Below, piece after piece: positions 17,778 to 27,081 of a DNA stretch of 42,105 bases. Every line of letters starts with the position of its first letter. Positions within the stretch are counted from its first letter, which is position 1. Under the pieces are notes generated by a model. The model was given only the letters and a program-made list of their open reading frames with translations, was not told the origin of the DNA and did not search any database. The position numbers and the translations under genes are program-made. Source of the stretch: CAYQUC01 sp964514215 (lineage in GTDB: Bacteria > Pseudomonadota > Gammaproteobacteria > UBA6429 > Thiohalophilaceae). The stretch spans positions 1 through 42,105 of the forward strand of contig CAZEPW010000030.1 of NCBI GenBank assembly GCA_964514215.1, read 5' to 3'.

Positions 17778-19973
17778 TTACTTGCGTCGCTTTACCATTC
17801 TTTTTGAAGGATTTTTAGATTTAGGCTTTTTTACTGTTTTAGCCAAATCTGTTTCTCCTGAATGTTTTGTCACAAATTTTTTATACCGAGTATTTTGACT
17901 GGGTGGTTGTTGGTATCCAGTTCCTTTTGGCTGATAGTTCGGGATTAAATGCTTTTTACTATTACCAATTAAATCTTCACGCCCCATATTTTTTAGTGCT
18001 TCACGTAATAACGGCCAGTTATTCGCATCGTGATACCGTAAAAATGCTTTATGTAATCGTCTAATTTTTAATTTTTTAACCGTCTCGACATTTTCACTGT
18101 CATAAGTAACCTTGCGCAAGGTATTTTTACCACTGTGGTACATTGCGGTAGCCGTTGCCATTGGTGACGGTAAAAATGTTTGCACTTGATCTGCCCTAAA
18201 ACCATTGCTCTTTAACCATAACGCAAGATTTAACATGTCTTTATCAGTTGTACCTGGATGAGCAGCAATAAAATACGGAATTAAATATTGTTCCTTACCG
18301 GCTTTTTTAGAATATTCGTCAAATAATAATTTAAAACGATCATAAGTACCGATACCGGGTTTCATCATTTTAGATAATGGGCCACTTTCGGTATGTTCAG
18401 GAGCAATTTTTAAATACCCACCAACATGATGACTCACTAATTCTTCAACGTATTCTGGCGATTCGACAGCAAGATCATAACGCACTCCGGAACCAATTAA
18501 GATTTTTTTAATGCCCGGTAGTTTTCTAGCTCGGCGATAAATACTGATTAGCTCAGAATGGTCGGTTATTAAATTTTTACAAATAGAAGGATAAACGCAA
18601 CTCAATAAACGGCATGCCGATTCTATTTTTTTACTCTTACAGTGCAATCGATACATATTCGCCGTTGGACCGCCTAAATCGGATATTACACCGGTAAATC
18701 CCGGAACCGTATCACGAATACGCTCAACTTCGTTAATAATAGAATCTTGGGAACGATTCTGAATCACGCGGCCTTCATGCTCGGTGATAGAACAAAAAGT
18801 ACAACCACCAAAACAACCTCGCATGATAGTAACCGAAAATCGAATCATCTCATAGGCAGGAATTTTTTTATCGCCATATGAATTATGCGGTAAACGATTG
18901 TAGGGTAACTCGTAAACTTTATCCATTTCTTTCGTGCTTAATGGTAGCGGTGGTGGGTTTAGCCAAACATCACGTTCACCATGACGTTGTACTAATGGAC
19001 GAGCATTACCGGGATTCGTTTCTAAATGTAAAATACGCGAAGTATGCGCGTATAACACCGGATCTTTACTAACATTCTTAAAATTGGGCAAACGAATATA
19101 ACTGTCTTTATCACGTTTAACTTGTAATATTCGTGGCTGAAATTTAACTAATTTTTTACCATCATCAAATTTTAAATCTTGGGAGCTATTAACATCGGAA
19201 TTTAAATCTTTTCCCGGCTGTTGTGAATAGGGATCGTTATGTTGTCCAATTTTTCCTGGTGTATCAATAAACGTGGAATCAATTTCCACCCAATTTTCAG
19301 GCATCGACGATCGCATCAAGGCTGTGCCACGAATATTGTTAATCTCTTTAATATTTTCTTTTGCAGCTAAACGATGTGCAATTTCAACAATTTGTCGCTC
19401 ACCATTACCATACACCAATAAATCCGCCTTAGAATCCATTAAAATAGAATGACGAACCTTATCTGACCAATAATCATAATGCGCTATCCGTCGAAGCGAG
19501 GCTTCAATACCACCAATAATAATTGGCACACCTTTGTATGCCTCGCGACTACGTTGGGCATAAACCACAACAGAATGATCCGGGCGCTTGCCACCTTCGG
19601 CATTGGCCGTGTATGCATCATCAGAACGAATTTTTCTATCCGCAGTATAACGATTGATCATCGAATCCATATTGCCTGCAGTAACACCAAAAAATAAATT
19701 GGGTTTACCGAGTTTCTGAAAGTCATCGACACTTCGCCAGTCCGGCTGTGAAATAATACCCACCCGAAATCCTTGAGCCTCAAGCAAACGTCCGATTAAT
19801 GCCATTCCAAAACTAGGATGGTCGACATAAGCATCACCCGTAACCAAAATAATATCGCAACTATCCCAGCCGAGTTCATCCATTTCTTCTCGGGACATCG
19901 GCAATACTGGTGCAACACCAAAACGTTTGGCCCAAAACTGGCGATAAGAAAAAAGATTCTTTGCGGCTTCCAT
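17778..19973 (-). CDS. ygiQ: YgiQ-family radical SAM protein
   Basis: A 731-residue protein, the usual YgiQ size. The N-terminal part (about 1-300) includes LPMSREEMDELGWD and GGIEASLRRIAHYDYW. The radical SAM cluster motif CxxxCxxC is at Cys387, Cys391 and Cys394 (RGCFGGCTFCS). The C-terminus has the usual HKAFLRYHDANNW segment and a Lys-rich tail. YgiQ proteins are widely conserved but their substrate is not established. The cluster motif is complete, so it should be active. Confidence 0.93.
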   Translation of the reverse strand: MEAAKNLFSYRQFWAKRFGVAPVLPMSREEMDELGWDSCDIILVTGDAYVDHPSFGMALIGRLLEAQGFRVGIISQPDWRSVDDFQKLGKPNLFFGVTAGNMDSMINRYTADRKIRSDDAYTANAEGGKRPDHSVVVYAQRSREAYKGVPIIIGGIEASLRRIAHYDYWSDKVRHSILMDSKADLLVYGNGERQIVEIAHRLAAKENIKEINNIRGTALMRSSMPENWVEIDSTFIDTPGKIGQHNDPYSQQPGKDLNSDVNSSQDLKFDDGKKLVKFQPRILQVKRDKDSYIRLPNFKNVSKDPVLYAHTSRILHLETNPGNARPLVQRHGERDVWLNPPPLPLSTKEMDKVYELPYNRLPHNSYGDKKIPAYEMIRFSVTIMRGCFGGCTFCSITEHEGRVIQNRSQDSIINEVERIRDTVPGFTGVISDLGGPTANMYRLHCKSKKIESACRLLSCVYPSICKNLITDHSELISIYRRARKLPGIKKILIGSGVRYDLAVESPEYVEELVSHHVGGYLKIAPEHTESGPLSKMMKPGIGTYDRFKLLFDEYSKKAGKEQYLIPYFIAAHPGTTDKDMLNLALWLKSNGFRADQVQTFLPSPMATATAMYHSGKNTLRKVTYDSENVETVKKLKIRRLHKAFLRYHDANNWPLLREALKNMGREDLIGNSKKHLIPNYQPKGTGYQQPPSQNTRYKKFVTKHSGETDLAKTVKKPKSKNPSKRMVKRRK

Positions 19974-20176
19974 CTGAAATATGACTGTGACTAGTTATTA
20001 TATTGCTAAATAAGAGTTGTGGTATTCTGATTTGCAATTATAACCCATCCGGTGATTTACTGCGATTGCTACTGACATAAACTGACGCTGATTCGCGTTA
20101 AAATGGCTATTAACCTTATAAAAGATAGAGTAATATTTTTAAATAACCACGCTTCAGAAAAAACTTGGAAAATACC

Positions 20177-21256
20177 ATGACAGAATTATTAAAAAACATT
20201 TATACAAAAGCCTATATCAGCAATTTAGCTACTCAAATTAAAACCGTTTACCCTGAATTCAATAGTAGTAATTTTATAACGGCTGTATTGGGTAAACACT
20301 GGAGCAAACGCGAGTTAAAAGATCGGATGTATCACATAGCACATTGCTTGAAAAACCATATTCAATTGCCTTACCCAAAATCAATTTCAGTACTCTCAAA
20401 AGTCGTGTCACAATTTGGCAGCTATGAAGCAATGCTATTTCCTGCTTACATCGAATGTTATGGTTTAGACGATTGGGAAACGTCCATCAAAGCACTGGAG
20501 TTATTCACACAATATTCAAGCTCTGAGTTTGCCGTACGGGTTTTTATCATACAAAATCCCAAAAAAATGATGTCTCAAATGAAACATTGGTCTAAACATA
20601 AAAATTATCATGTGCGACGACTCGCGAGTGAAGGATGCCGTCCACGCTTACCGTGGGCAATGGCCTTGCCTGATTTCAAAAAAAATCCTGAATCAATAAT
20701 CCCTATTTTAGATAATTTAAAAAACGATCCAGAGCTCTATGTAAGGCGCAGTGTCGCAAATAATTTAAATGATATATCAAAAGATCATTCGGCTTTAATT
20801 TACAAAATATCAAAACAATGGCTTGGCCACAATGCTGACCTTGATTGGCTGGTGAAGCACGGTTGTCGAACTTTATTAAAAAAAGCAGACAAAAAAATAT
20901 TAGCGTTGTTTGGATACAAAAATCCCAAACATATCATTATCACTAAATTCAGTTGTGATAAAAATGTATTAATTGGTGACTCATTTAATTTTAAACTAAC
21001 TATCAAAACAGAAACAAAAAAACTGGGCCAATTACGCCTTGAATACGCCATTCACTACATGAAATCAAACGGCCAATTATCAAAAAAAGTATTTAAAATA
21101 TCTGAATCCAATATAAAAGAGCCGATGAAATTAATTAATAAAAATCATTCATTTCGGCAAATGAGCACACGAAAACATTATTCTGGTCAACATAAAATTA
21201 GCATCATTGTGAATGGTGAGACTCTCAAAACAAAATCATTCCATGTTGCTTTGTAA
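20177..21256 (+). CDS. AlkC-type DNA alkylation repair glycosylase (HEAT-like plus Ig-like)
   Basis: I chose the ATG at 20177 (359 residues), with GGA eight bases before it; a TTG 12 bases upstream is the alternative. The helical repeat region holds HVRRLASEGCRPRLPW near 145-160 and VRRSVANNLNDISKDH near 190, both typical of the AlkC/AlkD superfamily. From about 252 to the end the sequence becomes beta-rich (IIITKFSCDKNVLIGDSFNF), matching the Ig-like domain found in AlkC but not AlkD. Characterised AlkC enzymes remove 3-methyladenine and 3-methylcytosine without base flipping. It stands alone, divergent from ygiQ. Confidence 0.85.
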   Translation: MTELLKNIYTKAYISNLATQIKTVYPEFNSSNFITAVLGKHWSKRELKDRMYHIAHCLKNHIQLPYPKSISVLSKVVSQFGSYEAMLFPAYIECYGLDDWETSIKALELFTQYSSSEFAVRVFIIQNPKKMMSQMKHWSKHKNYHVRRLASEGCRPRLPWAMALPDFKKNPESIIPILDNLKNDPELYVRRSVANNLNDISKDHSALIYKISKQWLGHNADLDWLVKHGCRTLLKKADKKILALFGYKNPKHIIITKFSCDKNVLIGDSFNFKLTIKTETKKLGQLRLEYAIHYMKSNGQLSKKVFKISESNIKEPMKLINKNHSFRQMSTRKHYSGQHKISIIVNGETLKTKSFHVAL

Positions 21257-21461
21257 CTTAAAAAATATTAAACCGAAAATATCGATTTTTAACACATACC
21301 AATAACCCTACAAATTTTCACAGCATTTATTTCAACTATTACACTAAAACAACACCGAATTAAAACGACGTTATCGATCAACAGCGTAATCAATCACAGT
21401 TAGCATTAATAAAATAGCTTAAAATGCACAGGTAATACAGTTACTGCAAAGGGTAGTTTAA

Positions 21462-22556
21462 ATGAAAATAATGAATTTTTTGGGAATGATAGTCTTGTTT
21501 ATGGCAATGCACACAACACAAGTTTTTGCTCATACACTTTGGAAACCCGGAAGTATTACACCACCTCGCAGTACCGACAAATTTTCAAATTTAAAATTTG
21601 GACCGTGTGGTGGAAGCAGCGCTCAAAACCTACTGCCTCGAGGCACAAAACCAAAAGTTTTTAGAACAGGCGAATCGATCACGGTGGAATGGATTGAAAC
21701 GATAAACCATGTAGGTTTATTCCTCTTTAATCAGTTAGACAACACAAACACAGCCATTCCGCAATTCATTATCGACAATACACCTGCAGGTGTTAATGAA
21801 GTTTCTGTGGTCGACCCAGACGATGGCAATTTATCAGGAGGGGAAAAACAACGAATCAAAACACTAACACTATCGGCAACGGAATGTACTGAGTGCGCCC
21901 TTCAAATTATTCAAGAAATGTGGCCGTTTAATGCAACACAAAGACCCACCGTCGCTTCTGGTGGTCGAACATATTATTACTCTTGTTCTGATATTCGAAT
22001 AGAATCAAGTAATAGTACCGTTCCAGGTGAAATCACTTTTCCAACGACCCAAGCAAGAATAGAGAATATAAATAATATCGTCTTAAATTGGATAAATCCA
22101 AGTGAAATAGATAAAACGCCAACAGGACGTAGTAATGTAGCTTATCGCGTTTTGATATTACAAAGTGATTCGCCAATATTTGCAGCACCCTTGGGTGGCA
22201 TGCAATACGATCTTATAACCAATAATACAATAGGAAATGCAAAAGTTGTATACGATGGAAATTTAGAAACAGCAACACTAAGTCCCTTACCCAATACCCC
22301 TGCTGATAAACAGTATTTTAAATTATTCACATATAATGTTAGCAATTTGTATTCACTCGGTGTTGAAAGTTCTCCAATTCCGGGCGGTCAAGTTACTCCA
22401 ACTACTCCAGTAACGGCTATTAACGAAACAGCAGCCGGTGGTTGTAGTGTCGCTAACAATGGTAAATTTGATCCACTATTATTATTGTTGGTTTTACTGT
22501 CAATTGCTTCAATTGGCTTTAGAGCTCGAAAACAACTCATAAAATTATCAAAATAA
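21462..22556 (+). CDS. LPMO-like secreted protein (SCE4755-like) with C-terminal sorting signal
   Basis: A 364-residue protein with AGGG eight bases before the ATG. The signal peptide (1-23) ends VFA, leaving His24 (HTLWKP) as the mature N-terminus. A free N-terminal His and a second His in ETINHVGLF (His83) would form a copper-binding histidine brace, as in lytic polysaccharide monooxygenases. CALQIIQEM and YYYSCSDIRI also fit the SCE4755 group. A Fn3-like region follows (about 190-310). The end is GGCSV, FDP, a hydrophobic helix and RARK, which resembles JDVT/GlyGly-CTERM signals cut by an intramembrane protease. Enzyme activity is predicted, not shown. Confidence 0.7.
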   Translation: MKIMNFLGMIVLFMAMHTTQVFAHTLWKPGSITPPRSTDKFSNLKFGPCGGSSAQNLLPRGTKPKVFRTGESITVEWIETINHVGLFLFNQLDNTNTAIPQFIIDNTPAGVNEVSVVDPDDGNLSGGEKQRIKTLTLSATECTECALQIIQEMWPFNATQRPTVASGGRTYYYSCSDIRIESSNSTVPGEITFPTTQARIENINNIVLNWINPSEIDKTPTGRSNVAYRVLILQSDSPIFAAPLGGMQYDLITNNTIGNAKVVYDGNLETATLSPLPNTPADKQYFKLFTYNVSNLYSLGVESSPIPGGQVTPTTPVTAINETAAGGCSVANNGKFDPLLLLLVLLSIASIGFRARKQLIKLSK

Positions 22557-22562
22557 TCCGAG

Positions 22563-22589
22563 AGCCTCTCATTTTTTGAGAGGCTTTTT
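22563..22589 (+). terminator. Rho-independent terminator after the LPMO-like gene
   Basis: AGCCTCTCA (22563-22571) pairs with TGAGAGGCT (22577-22585) around five T, followed by TTTT. It is a strong terminator for the plus-strand gene. It also lies just past the stop of the minus-strand peroxidase gene and could serve it weakly. Confidence 0.88.
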
Positions 22590-22601
22590 ATTGCCTGAAG
22601 T

Positions 22602-23153
22602 TTATAATACCGATTTAATTTTATTGATTAAATTAGTATCAAACGGTTTAACTTGGCTTTTATAGCTACCAATTATCTTTCCATTTCTATCGATTAAGTA
22701 TTTATGAAAATTCCAACGGGGATATTCACCGGCTAGTTCGCCTAATTTTTTATAAAATGGATCGGCATTTGATTTTTTAACCTTGGTTTTTGCATACATT
22801 GGAAATTTAACGCCATAGGTTGATTCACAAAAATCTTTTATTTGGGCTTCAGTACCCGGCTCTTGTTGGCCAAAATCGTTAGAGGGAAAACCTAACACCA
22901 CAAAGCCTTGTTGCTTGTATTTTTCATAGAGTAACTCCAAACCCTGGTATTGTGCTGTGTAGGCACACTTGCTAGCGGTGTTTACCACCAATAAGACTTT
23001 GCCCTGATATTTATCGCATAAATTAACCTGTCCATTTTTATTTAAGGTTTTAACGTTAACATTTAATAAATCTGTGCAATGACCAATCGAATCGGCAAGT
23101 ATAATAGCAGTTGGAGCACCGAGTAGTGCAACTAGTAAAGTGCAACGAAACAT
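22602..23153 (-). CDS. Secreted glutathione peroxidase family protein
   Basis: A 183-residue protein with AAGGAT before the ATG. The N-terminus is a signal peptide (about 1-20), so it is probably periplasmic rather than cytosolic like E. coli BtuE. The catalytic tetrad is present: Cys63 (NTASKCAYTAQYQGLE), Gln96 or Gln97 (FPSNDFGQQEPG), Trp147 and Asn148 (WNFHKY). The active residue is cysteine, not selenocysteine. Bacterial enzymes of this type usually reduce peroxides with thioredoxin-like donors; the periplasmic donor here is unknown. Confidence 0.88.
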   Translation of the reverse strand: MFRCTLLVALLGAPTAIILADSIGHCTDLLNVNVKTLNKNGQVNLCDKYQGKVLLVVNTASKCAYTAQYQGLELLYEKYKQQGFVVLGFPSNDFGQQEPGTEAQIKDFCESTYGVKFPMYAKTKVKKSNADPFYKKLGELAGEYPRWNFHKYLIDRNGKIIGSYKSQVKPFDTNLINKIKSVL

Positions 23154-23245
23154 GATGTATCCTTATTGATAGCTTTAGACAATATACCGAATATAAAGCA
23201 TTTTTCAGCTTACCCGTTCTTTAATGTTAACCCACATTGCTTTGT

Positions 23246-23350
23246 TCAATTTTTGATGTATCGAGTTAACGCGCGAATTGATGCTGCATAGGGAATCAAA
23301 AAAATAAACAATGACGTGACAAAGAGAATTAATTTAAAAATATTCTTCAC
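23246..23350 (-). CDS. Possible small membrane peptide (34 aa)
   Basis: A GTG at 23350 with AGGA seven bases before it opens a 34-codon frame ending in TGA. The product begins VKNIFKLILFVTSLFIF and continues LIPYAASIRALTRYIKN: a basic start, one hydrophobic helix and a basic end, as expected of a small inner-membrane protein. No family was recognised. AT-rich DNA readily produces hydrophobic frames, so this remains tentative. Confidence 0.33.
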   Translation of the reverse strand: MKNIFKLILFVTSLFIFLIPYAASIRALTRYIKN

Positions 23351-23493
23351 TATAATATCCTAAAATCTTATTATTGTTATATAGTCCATTAGAGTTTCAA
23401 TTAATTCTAATACGGCTATATTAATAAAAATTTACAATAAAGCAATCACTATTTTTAATATTAATTTCATATTATGAAATATTTTTTTTATGT

Positions 23494-23523
23494 AAAAACC
23501 GATGTCATTATTTACACCGGTTT
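23494..23523 (-). terminator. Rho-independent terminator of the spondin-domain gene
   Basis: Read on the minus strand, AAACCGGTGT pairs with ACATCGGTTT (ten pairs including one G-U) around an eight-base loop, followed by TTACAT after a T run. It lies about 35 bases past the stop of the gene at 23557. Confidence 0.7.
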
Positions 23524-23556
23524 AATCACTAAAAACTCAATATTTTTCTTACGCTA

Positions 23557-24228
23557 TTATTTCTTAATTTGTTTGACGGTTATAACTGCTACTGGGTTAC
23601 GCCAATCATGATTGGCTTTAACTAAATCACCAGTTCCTTGGATTCCGGGATGGATATAAATATAACCCTCGCCAGACGCGGCACTAAAACCTTCGCCATT
23701 ACAAATAAACCCAGGCCCTGGAATGTTAGCACATAACTCATCATTATTTTCAGTGCCTGCATCATAAGCGGGTGATTCAAATATTTTTGTGTGTTTTTCT
23801 TTAGGCCCGCGTTCGCCATTCACGGCAAAAAATGCATCATTACTTGGCACAAGCATTGAAGCTACTGTGATATGATTATATTCCTCATTCATCCTAACGG
23901 TAAGTGTTATCGATGCTCCCGGCACTAATCCAGCTTGGGCAGATGCAGTATCCAGTGCATAACCGGCCGAAATTAAAGAGTCTGCTAACGGTGCATTATT
24001 ACCACTCTCAGCAATAATTTCTAAATCAGTTCCTGCTGGCGCGCCTTTTTTAAAAAGTTTAAACCCTCGATGTGTGGATGCAACTAAAATTGGTGTAAAA
24101 ATCTCTCCTTTAGTTATATTCGTTACGGTGACTTCAAACATTTTGTTGTCACTAGCAAATACAGTTGATGATAATAATAAAGTTCCACAAATTGCTGACG
24201 CAGCAACCGTTTTTAATAAGTTTGACAT
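23557..24228 (-). CDS. Secreted spondin-domain protein
   Basis: The start at 24228 is set by AGGAGG eight bases upstream; an ATG six bases earlier is too close to that site. The product has 223 residues, with a signal peptide (about 1-26, cut after FAS or VFA). The mature part matches the bacterial Spond_N family (PF06468): FEVTVTNITKGEIFTPILVASH-like start, AESGNNAPL, then SMLVPSNDAFFAVNG. A late YIYIHPGIQGTGDL completes the fold. Bacterial spondin proteins are exported and poorly characterised; a role in surface adhesion is only a guess. A terminator separates it from the two-component genes upstream. Confidence 0.8.
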   Translation of the reverse strand: MSNLLKTVAASAICGTLLLSSTVFASDNKMFEVTVTNITKGEIFTPILVASTHRGFKLFKKGAPAGTDLEIIAESGNNAPLADSLISAGYALDTASAQAGLVPGASITLTVRMNEEYNHITVASMLVPSNDAFFAVNGERGPKEKHTKIFESPAYDAGTENNDELCANIPGPGFICNGEGFSAASGEGYIYIHPGIQGTGDLVKANHDWRNPVAVITVKQIKK

Positions 24229-24350
24229 TAACATGTCCTCCTGATTGATTTTATAATGAATAAGTTTGATAAGTATGGCCAAGGGAAATCACATGGTATT
24301 CACGTATAAATCACTTTTTTATAACAGCGATTAATATCATGCTGCATAAT

Positions 24351-24373
24351 AAAAAATCAGGGAAAAACCTTGA
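24351..24373 (-). terminator. Likely terminator of the two-component operon
   Basis: On the minus strand TCAAGG and CCCTGA form a short stem with one mismatch around five T, then a run of six T. It sits about 40 bases beyond the histidine kinase stop. Confidence 0.5.
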
Positions 24374-24412
24374 TGAAGAGTATTTTAAGGGTGGTTATAT
24401 AATTTAAATAAA

Positions 24413-25891
24413 TTAAGCCGCTTGGTAATTGGGCATATTAAAGGTAAACGTTGTTCCAATATTGATTTGACTTTGCACTTGAATCGTTGTGCCGTGTAAT
24501 TCTAAGATACGTTTTGCTATCGCTAAGCCTAACCCTGAACCTTCGCCGTTAACACGACTTTTTTCAACTTGGTAGAATCGGTCAAAAATATTATTTAACT
24601 CATCCTCAGGAATTCCACAGCCAGTATCTTTAACTTTTACGATGACTTTACCGTCTTTTAGTAAATAATCAATTTCAACGCTGTCTCCTGTTGTTGTATG
24701 TCGCAACGCATTCTCTATTAGGTTTTCTAGCGCTCGTTGTAACATTGCAATATCACCATAAACCATCACGCCACCAGCTCGTTGGTTGCAATGCAAATCG
24801 ACACCAGAATTTTTGGCACGCAAATAAAATTTTTGAACAACGTCTTGAATTAAATCAGAAATTGAAAAAGGTTCAGCATATAAAATTGATTCACAAGAGT
24901 CTAATTTTGATAATTCAAACAACTCGGTAACCAACTGACTTAATCGATGACAGTAATCAAGGGCGACTTTTAAATATTTTCCCCGTTCAACATCAGATAA
25001 GTTTTCACCCTTTATAATTAACGTTTCAAGATAACCTTGAAGGGTTGTTATTGGGGTACGTAAATCATGAGAAACATTTGCTATTAGTTCTCGTCTGGTT
25101 TCATCAACTTTTTTAAGTTCGTGCATTTGTGAATTAATTTTCGAAACCATTAGAAGGAATTGTCGCCCTAAATGATCAACCTCATCACCACCACTTTGTT
25201 TAATTGTGTAATCTGGCGTAATCGTTGCAACAACGTCGCCACCGGAATATTCTATCATTGCGTTGTTTAATTTTCGTAAACGTTTGGTCATAATAGAAAA
25301 GGTCATCACTCCGATTAAAAAAACTGCAATAATACCGCTGAATAATCCCCAAAGACTTAGTCGAAAAATATAACTTTTTTCAATTTTATCAGCAACACCT
25401 TCATATTTTTCACTACCCAAGATCACATAAAGGTAACCATCAAGATTATTATTTGTTCGAATTTCGGCAGCTGAAAAAACCTTGTTACGATTTTTGTTTC
25501 GAGGATCTTGGCCGTGCAACGGAAAATCTCGAACACCTGCAATAAATTTTTTAATTGGCGCAAGATCGATAGTTTTTCGCACAACCTTACCTTGAGGTGC
25601 AGCAAATCCTAAAATTTTTCCATTAGTATTTAATAAATAAATTTCAATGGCGGGATTAATAACCATTAACATGTGGAATACATGTTTAAGTGCATCTTTG
25701 TTGAGTTTTTTATTTTTAATTAATTTATTTTCATCAACAATATGTGCAGCTAAATCGACATTTAATTTTTGGGCAACTTCCGCTTGGTATAAGCCACTGG
25801 AATAGTGCATTAATTGCATTAAAATAACACCAATAATACACAGTATCACAAACAATGCGATTGCTAGCTTGCTATATAACGTGCGAAACAT
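24413..25891 (-). CDS. Sensor histidine kinase (EnvZ/PhoR class)
   Basis: A 492-residue membrane kinase. Membrane segments lie at about 8-28 and 175-200, enclosing a periplasmic sensor of about 145 residues. HAMP runs from about 200 to 255. HisKA carries His275 (ANVSHDLRTPITTLQGYLE), then N-box ENLIENALRHT, G1 DTGCGIP and G2 GSGLGLAIAKRILELHG. All catalytic motifs are intact. It begins three bases after its response regulator gene, so they form one operon and a cognate pair. The signal is unknown. Confidence 0.93.
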   Translation of the reverse strand: MFRTLYSKLAIALFVILCIIGVILMQLMHYSSGLYQAEVAQKLNVDLAAHIVDENKLIKNKKLNKDALKHVFHMLMVINPAIEIYLLNTNGKILGFAAPQGKVVRKTIDLAPIKKFIAGVRDFPLHGQDPRNKNRNKVFSAAEIRTNNNLDGYLYVILGSEKYEGVADKIEKSYIFRLSLWGLFSGIIAVFLIGVMTFSIMTKRLRKLNNAMIEYSGGDVVATITPDYTIKQSGGDEVDHLGRQFLLMVSKINSQMHELKKVDETRRELIANVSHDLRTPITTLQGYLETLIIKGENLSDVERGKYLKVALDYCHRLSQLVTELFELSKLDSCESILYAEPFSISDLIQDVVQKFYLRAKNSGVDLHCNQRAGGVMVYGDIAMLQRALENLIENALRHTTTGDSVEIDYLLKDGKVIVKVKDTGCGIPEDELNNIFDRFYQVEKSRVNGEGSGLGLAIAKRILELHGTTIQVQSQINIGTTFTFNMPNYQAA

Positions 25892-25893
25892 TA

Positions 25894-26622
25894 TTAATAG
25901 GCTGCACTAATTGAGTTTTGCTGCCAATCATAAAATTTATAACCAACCCCCCAAACTGTTAATATATATTCCGGATTGGAAGGATCTTTTTCAAATTTTG
26001 AACGTAATCGATTAATGTGTGAATTAACCGTGTGCTCATAACCTTCATGACTATAACCCCAAATATGATCCAATAATTGGGTTCGCGTAAAAACACGCCC
26101 GGGGTTGTGGGCAAAATACCATAATAAATCAAACTCTTTAGCTGTTAACTCGATATCAATACCATCAAATTCGACCTTTCGTCGACATGAATCGAGAGAA
26201 ATTTTACCAATTGTTAATTGCTCGGAATCAGGTTCGGTTTTTGACTTTAGCATGGTGTCACTTCGGCGAAAAATAGCTTTTACTCGAGCCATTAATTCTC
26301 GAATACTAAAGGGTTTAGTCAGGTAGTCATCCGCGCCAATTTCCAAACCCAGCACCCGATCAAGCTCCGAACTTTTTGCTGTTAACATTAATATTGGTGT
26401 GTTTATGTTTTGGCCGCGTAGTTCTCGGCACACTTGAATACCATCCATTTCCGGTAACATTAAATCAAGAATAATTAAGTCATAATGATCAGATAGCGCT
26501 AATGAAAGTCCTTTACGTCCATCGTAGGCAACGTCAAACGCATAATTCAGATCGGCCAGATGTATCGACACCAAGTGTGATATATCTTTATTATCTTCAA
26601 TAATTAGAACTCTTTTAGACAT
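25894..26622 (-). CDS. OmpR-class response regulator
   Basis: A 242-residue regulator. The receiver has Glu9/Asp10, phospho-acceptor Asp53 (LIILDLMLPEMDG) and Lys103 (DYLTKPFS). The winged helix (about 135-235) contains LTAKEFDLLWYF and WGVGYKF. It is first in the operon with the kinase. A direct repeat 24-40 bases upstream of its start may be its own binding site. Confidence 0.93.
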   Translation of the reverse strand: MSKRVLIIEDNKDISHLVSIHLADLNYAFDVAYDGRKGLSLALSDHYDLIILDLMLPEMDGIQVCRELRGQNINTPILMLTAKSSELDRVLGLEIGADDYLTKPFSIRELMARVKAIFRRSDTMLKSKTEPDSEQLTIGKISLDSCRRKVEFDGIDIELTAKEFDLLWYFAHNPGRVFTRTQLLDHIWGYSHEGYEHTVNSHINRLRSKFEKDPSNPEYILTVWGVGYKFYDWQQNSISAAY

Positions 26623-27081
26623 GTTTTATACCACTATTTAAGGTAATTAACCTCAGATTAACTAATGCTAGCTTATTTATAATAATAGAGAACAAATATC
26701 ACAAAACATTCACGATAACTAAGAATTGTATATTTTTAAGCCAATAGCGTTAAACGATAGGGTTGCAAAGTAGATTATTTGAGTTTTGCTTGAAATTATC
26801 ACCAGAATAAACTTATAAACATCCCGACACCAAGCTATCGCAGCAATATTATGCGAACCAGTCGTCACATTTCAACTTCTCTGAATTTTAATTCCAGAAC
26901 AATAAATGCCTATATATGGCCATTTATGCCTATTGATATGAATTTAACAGTTTGATTTAAAATTATGTTTAATAAAACGTTAAGGTTTCACTAAGATTTT
27001 ATCTGTAATGTAGCACCTGTATCTCATGGAAGGATTTCTAGTTCACGGATGAACTGCTCCCCCCGTTACGACTGTCACCAA
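26623..27081. other. Intergenic region with few recognisable signals
   Basis: A 459-base gap between the two-component operon and the GGDEF-EAL gene. It holds the direct repeat at 26646-26662 and a six-pair hairpin with a CGGA loop (AGTTCA/TGAACT, 27040-27055) just past the GGDEF-EAL stop. TATGCCTAT-like words recur near 26910-26940. I found no gene and no riboswitch. Confidence 0.5.
26646..26662 (-). promoter_or_regulatory. Candidate response-regulator direct repeat
   Basis: ATTAAC occurs at 26646-26651 and 26657-26662, an 11-base step, reading GTTAAT twice on the coding strand. The spacing suits OmpR-class autoregulation of the operon that starts at 26622. The motif is AT-rich, so chance is possible. 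Confidence 0.3.

Larger units (their letters stand above)
23154..23556. other. Intergenic region, with one possible tiny ORF
   Basis: The 403-base gap between the peroxidase and spondin genes is AT-rich. It contains the possible 34-residue ORF at 23246-23350 and the terminator of the spondin gene at 23494-23523, both on the minus strand. I see nothing else. Confidence 0.6.

Noticed and set aside
26900..27081. Cyclic-di-GMP riboswitch near the GGDEF-EAL gene
   Set aside because: This stretch is downstream of that minus-strand gene, and the conserved GEMM motif bases are not visible.
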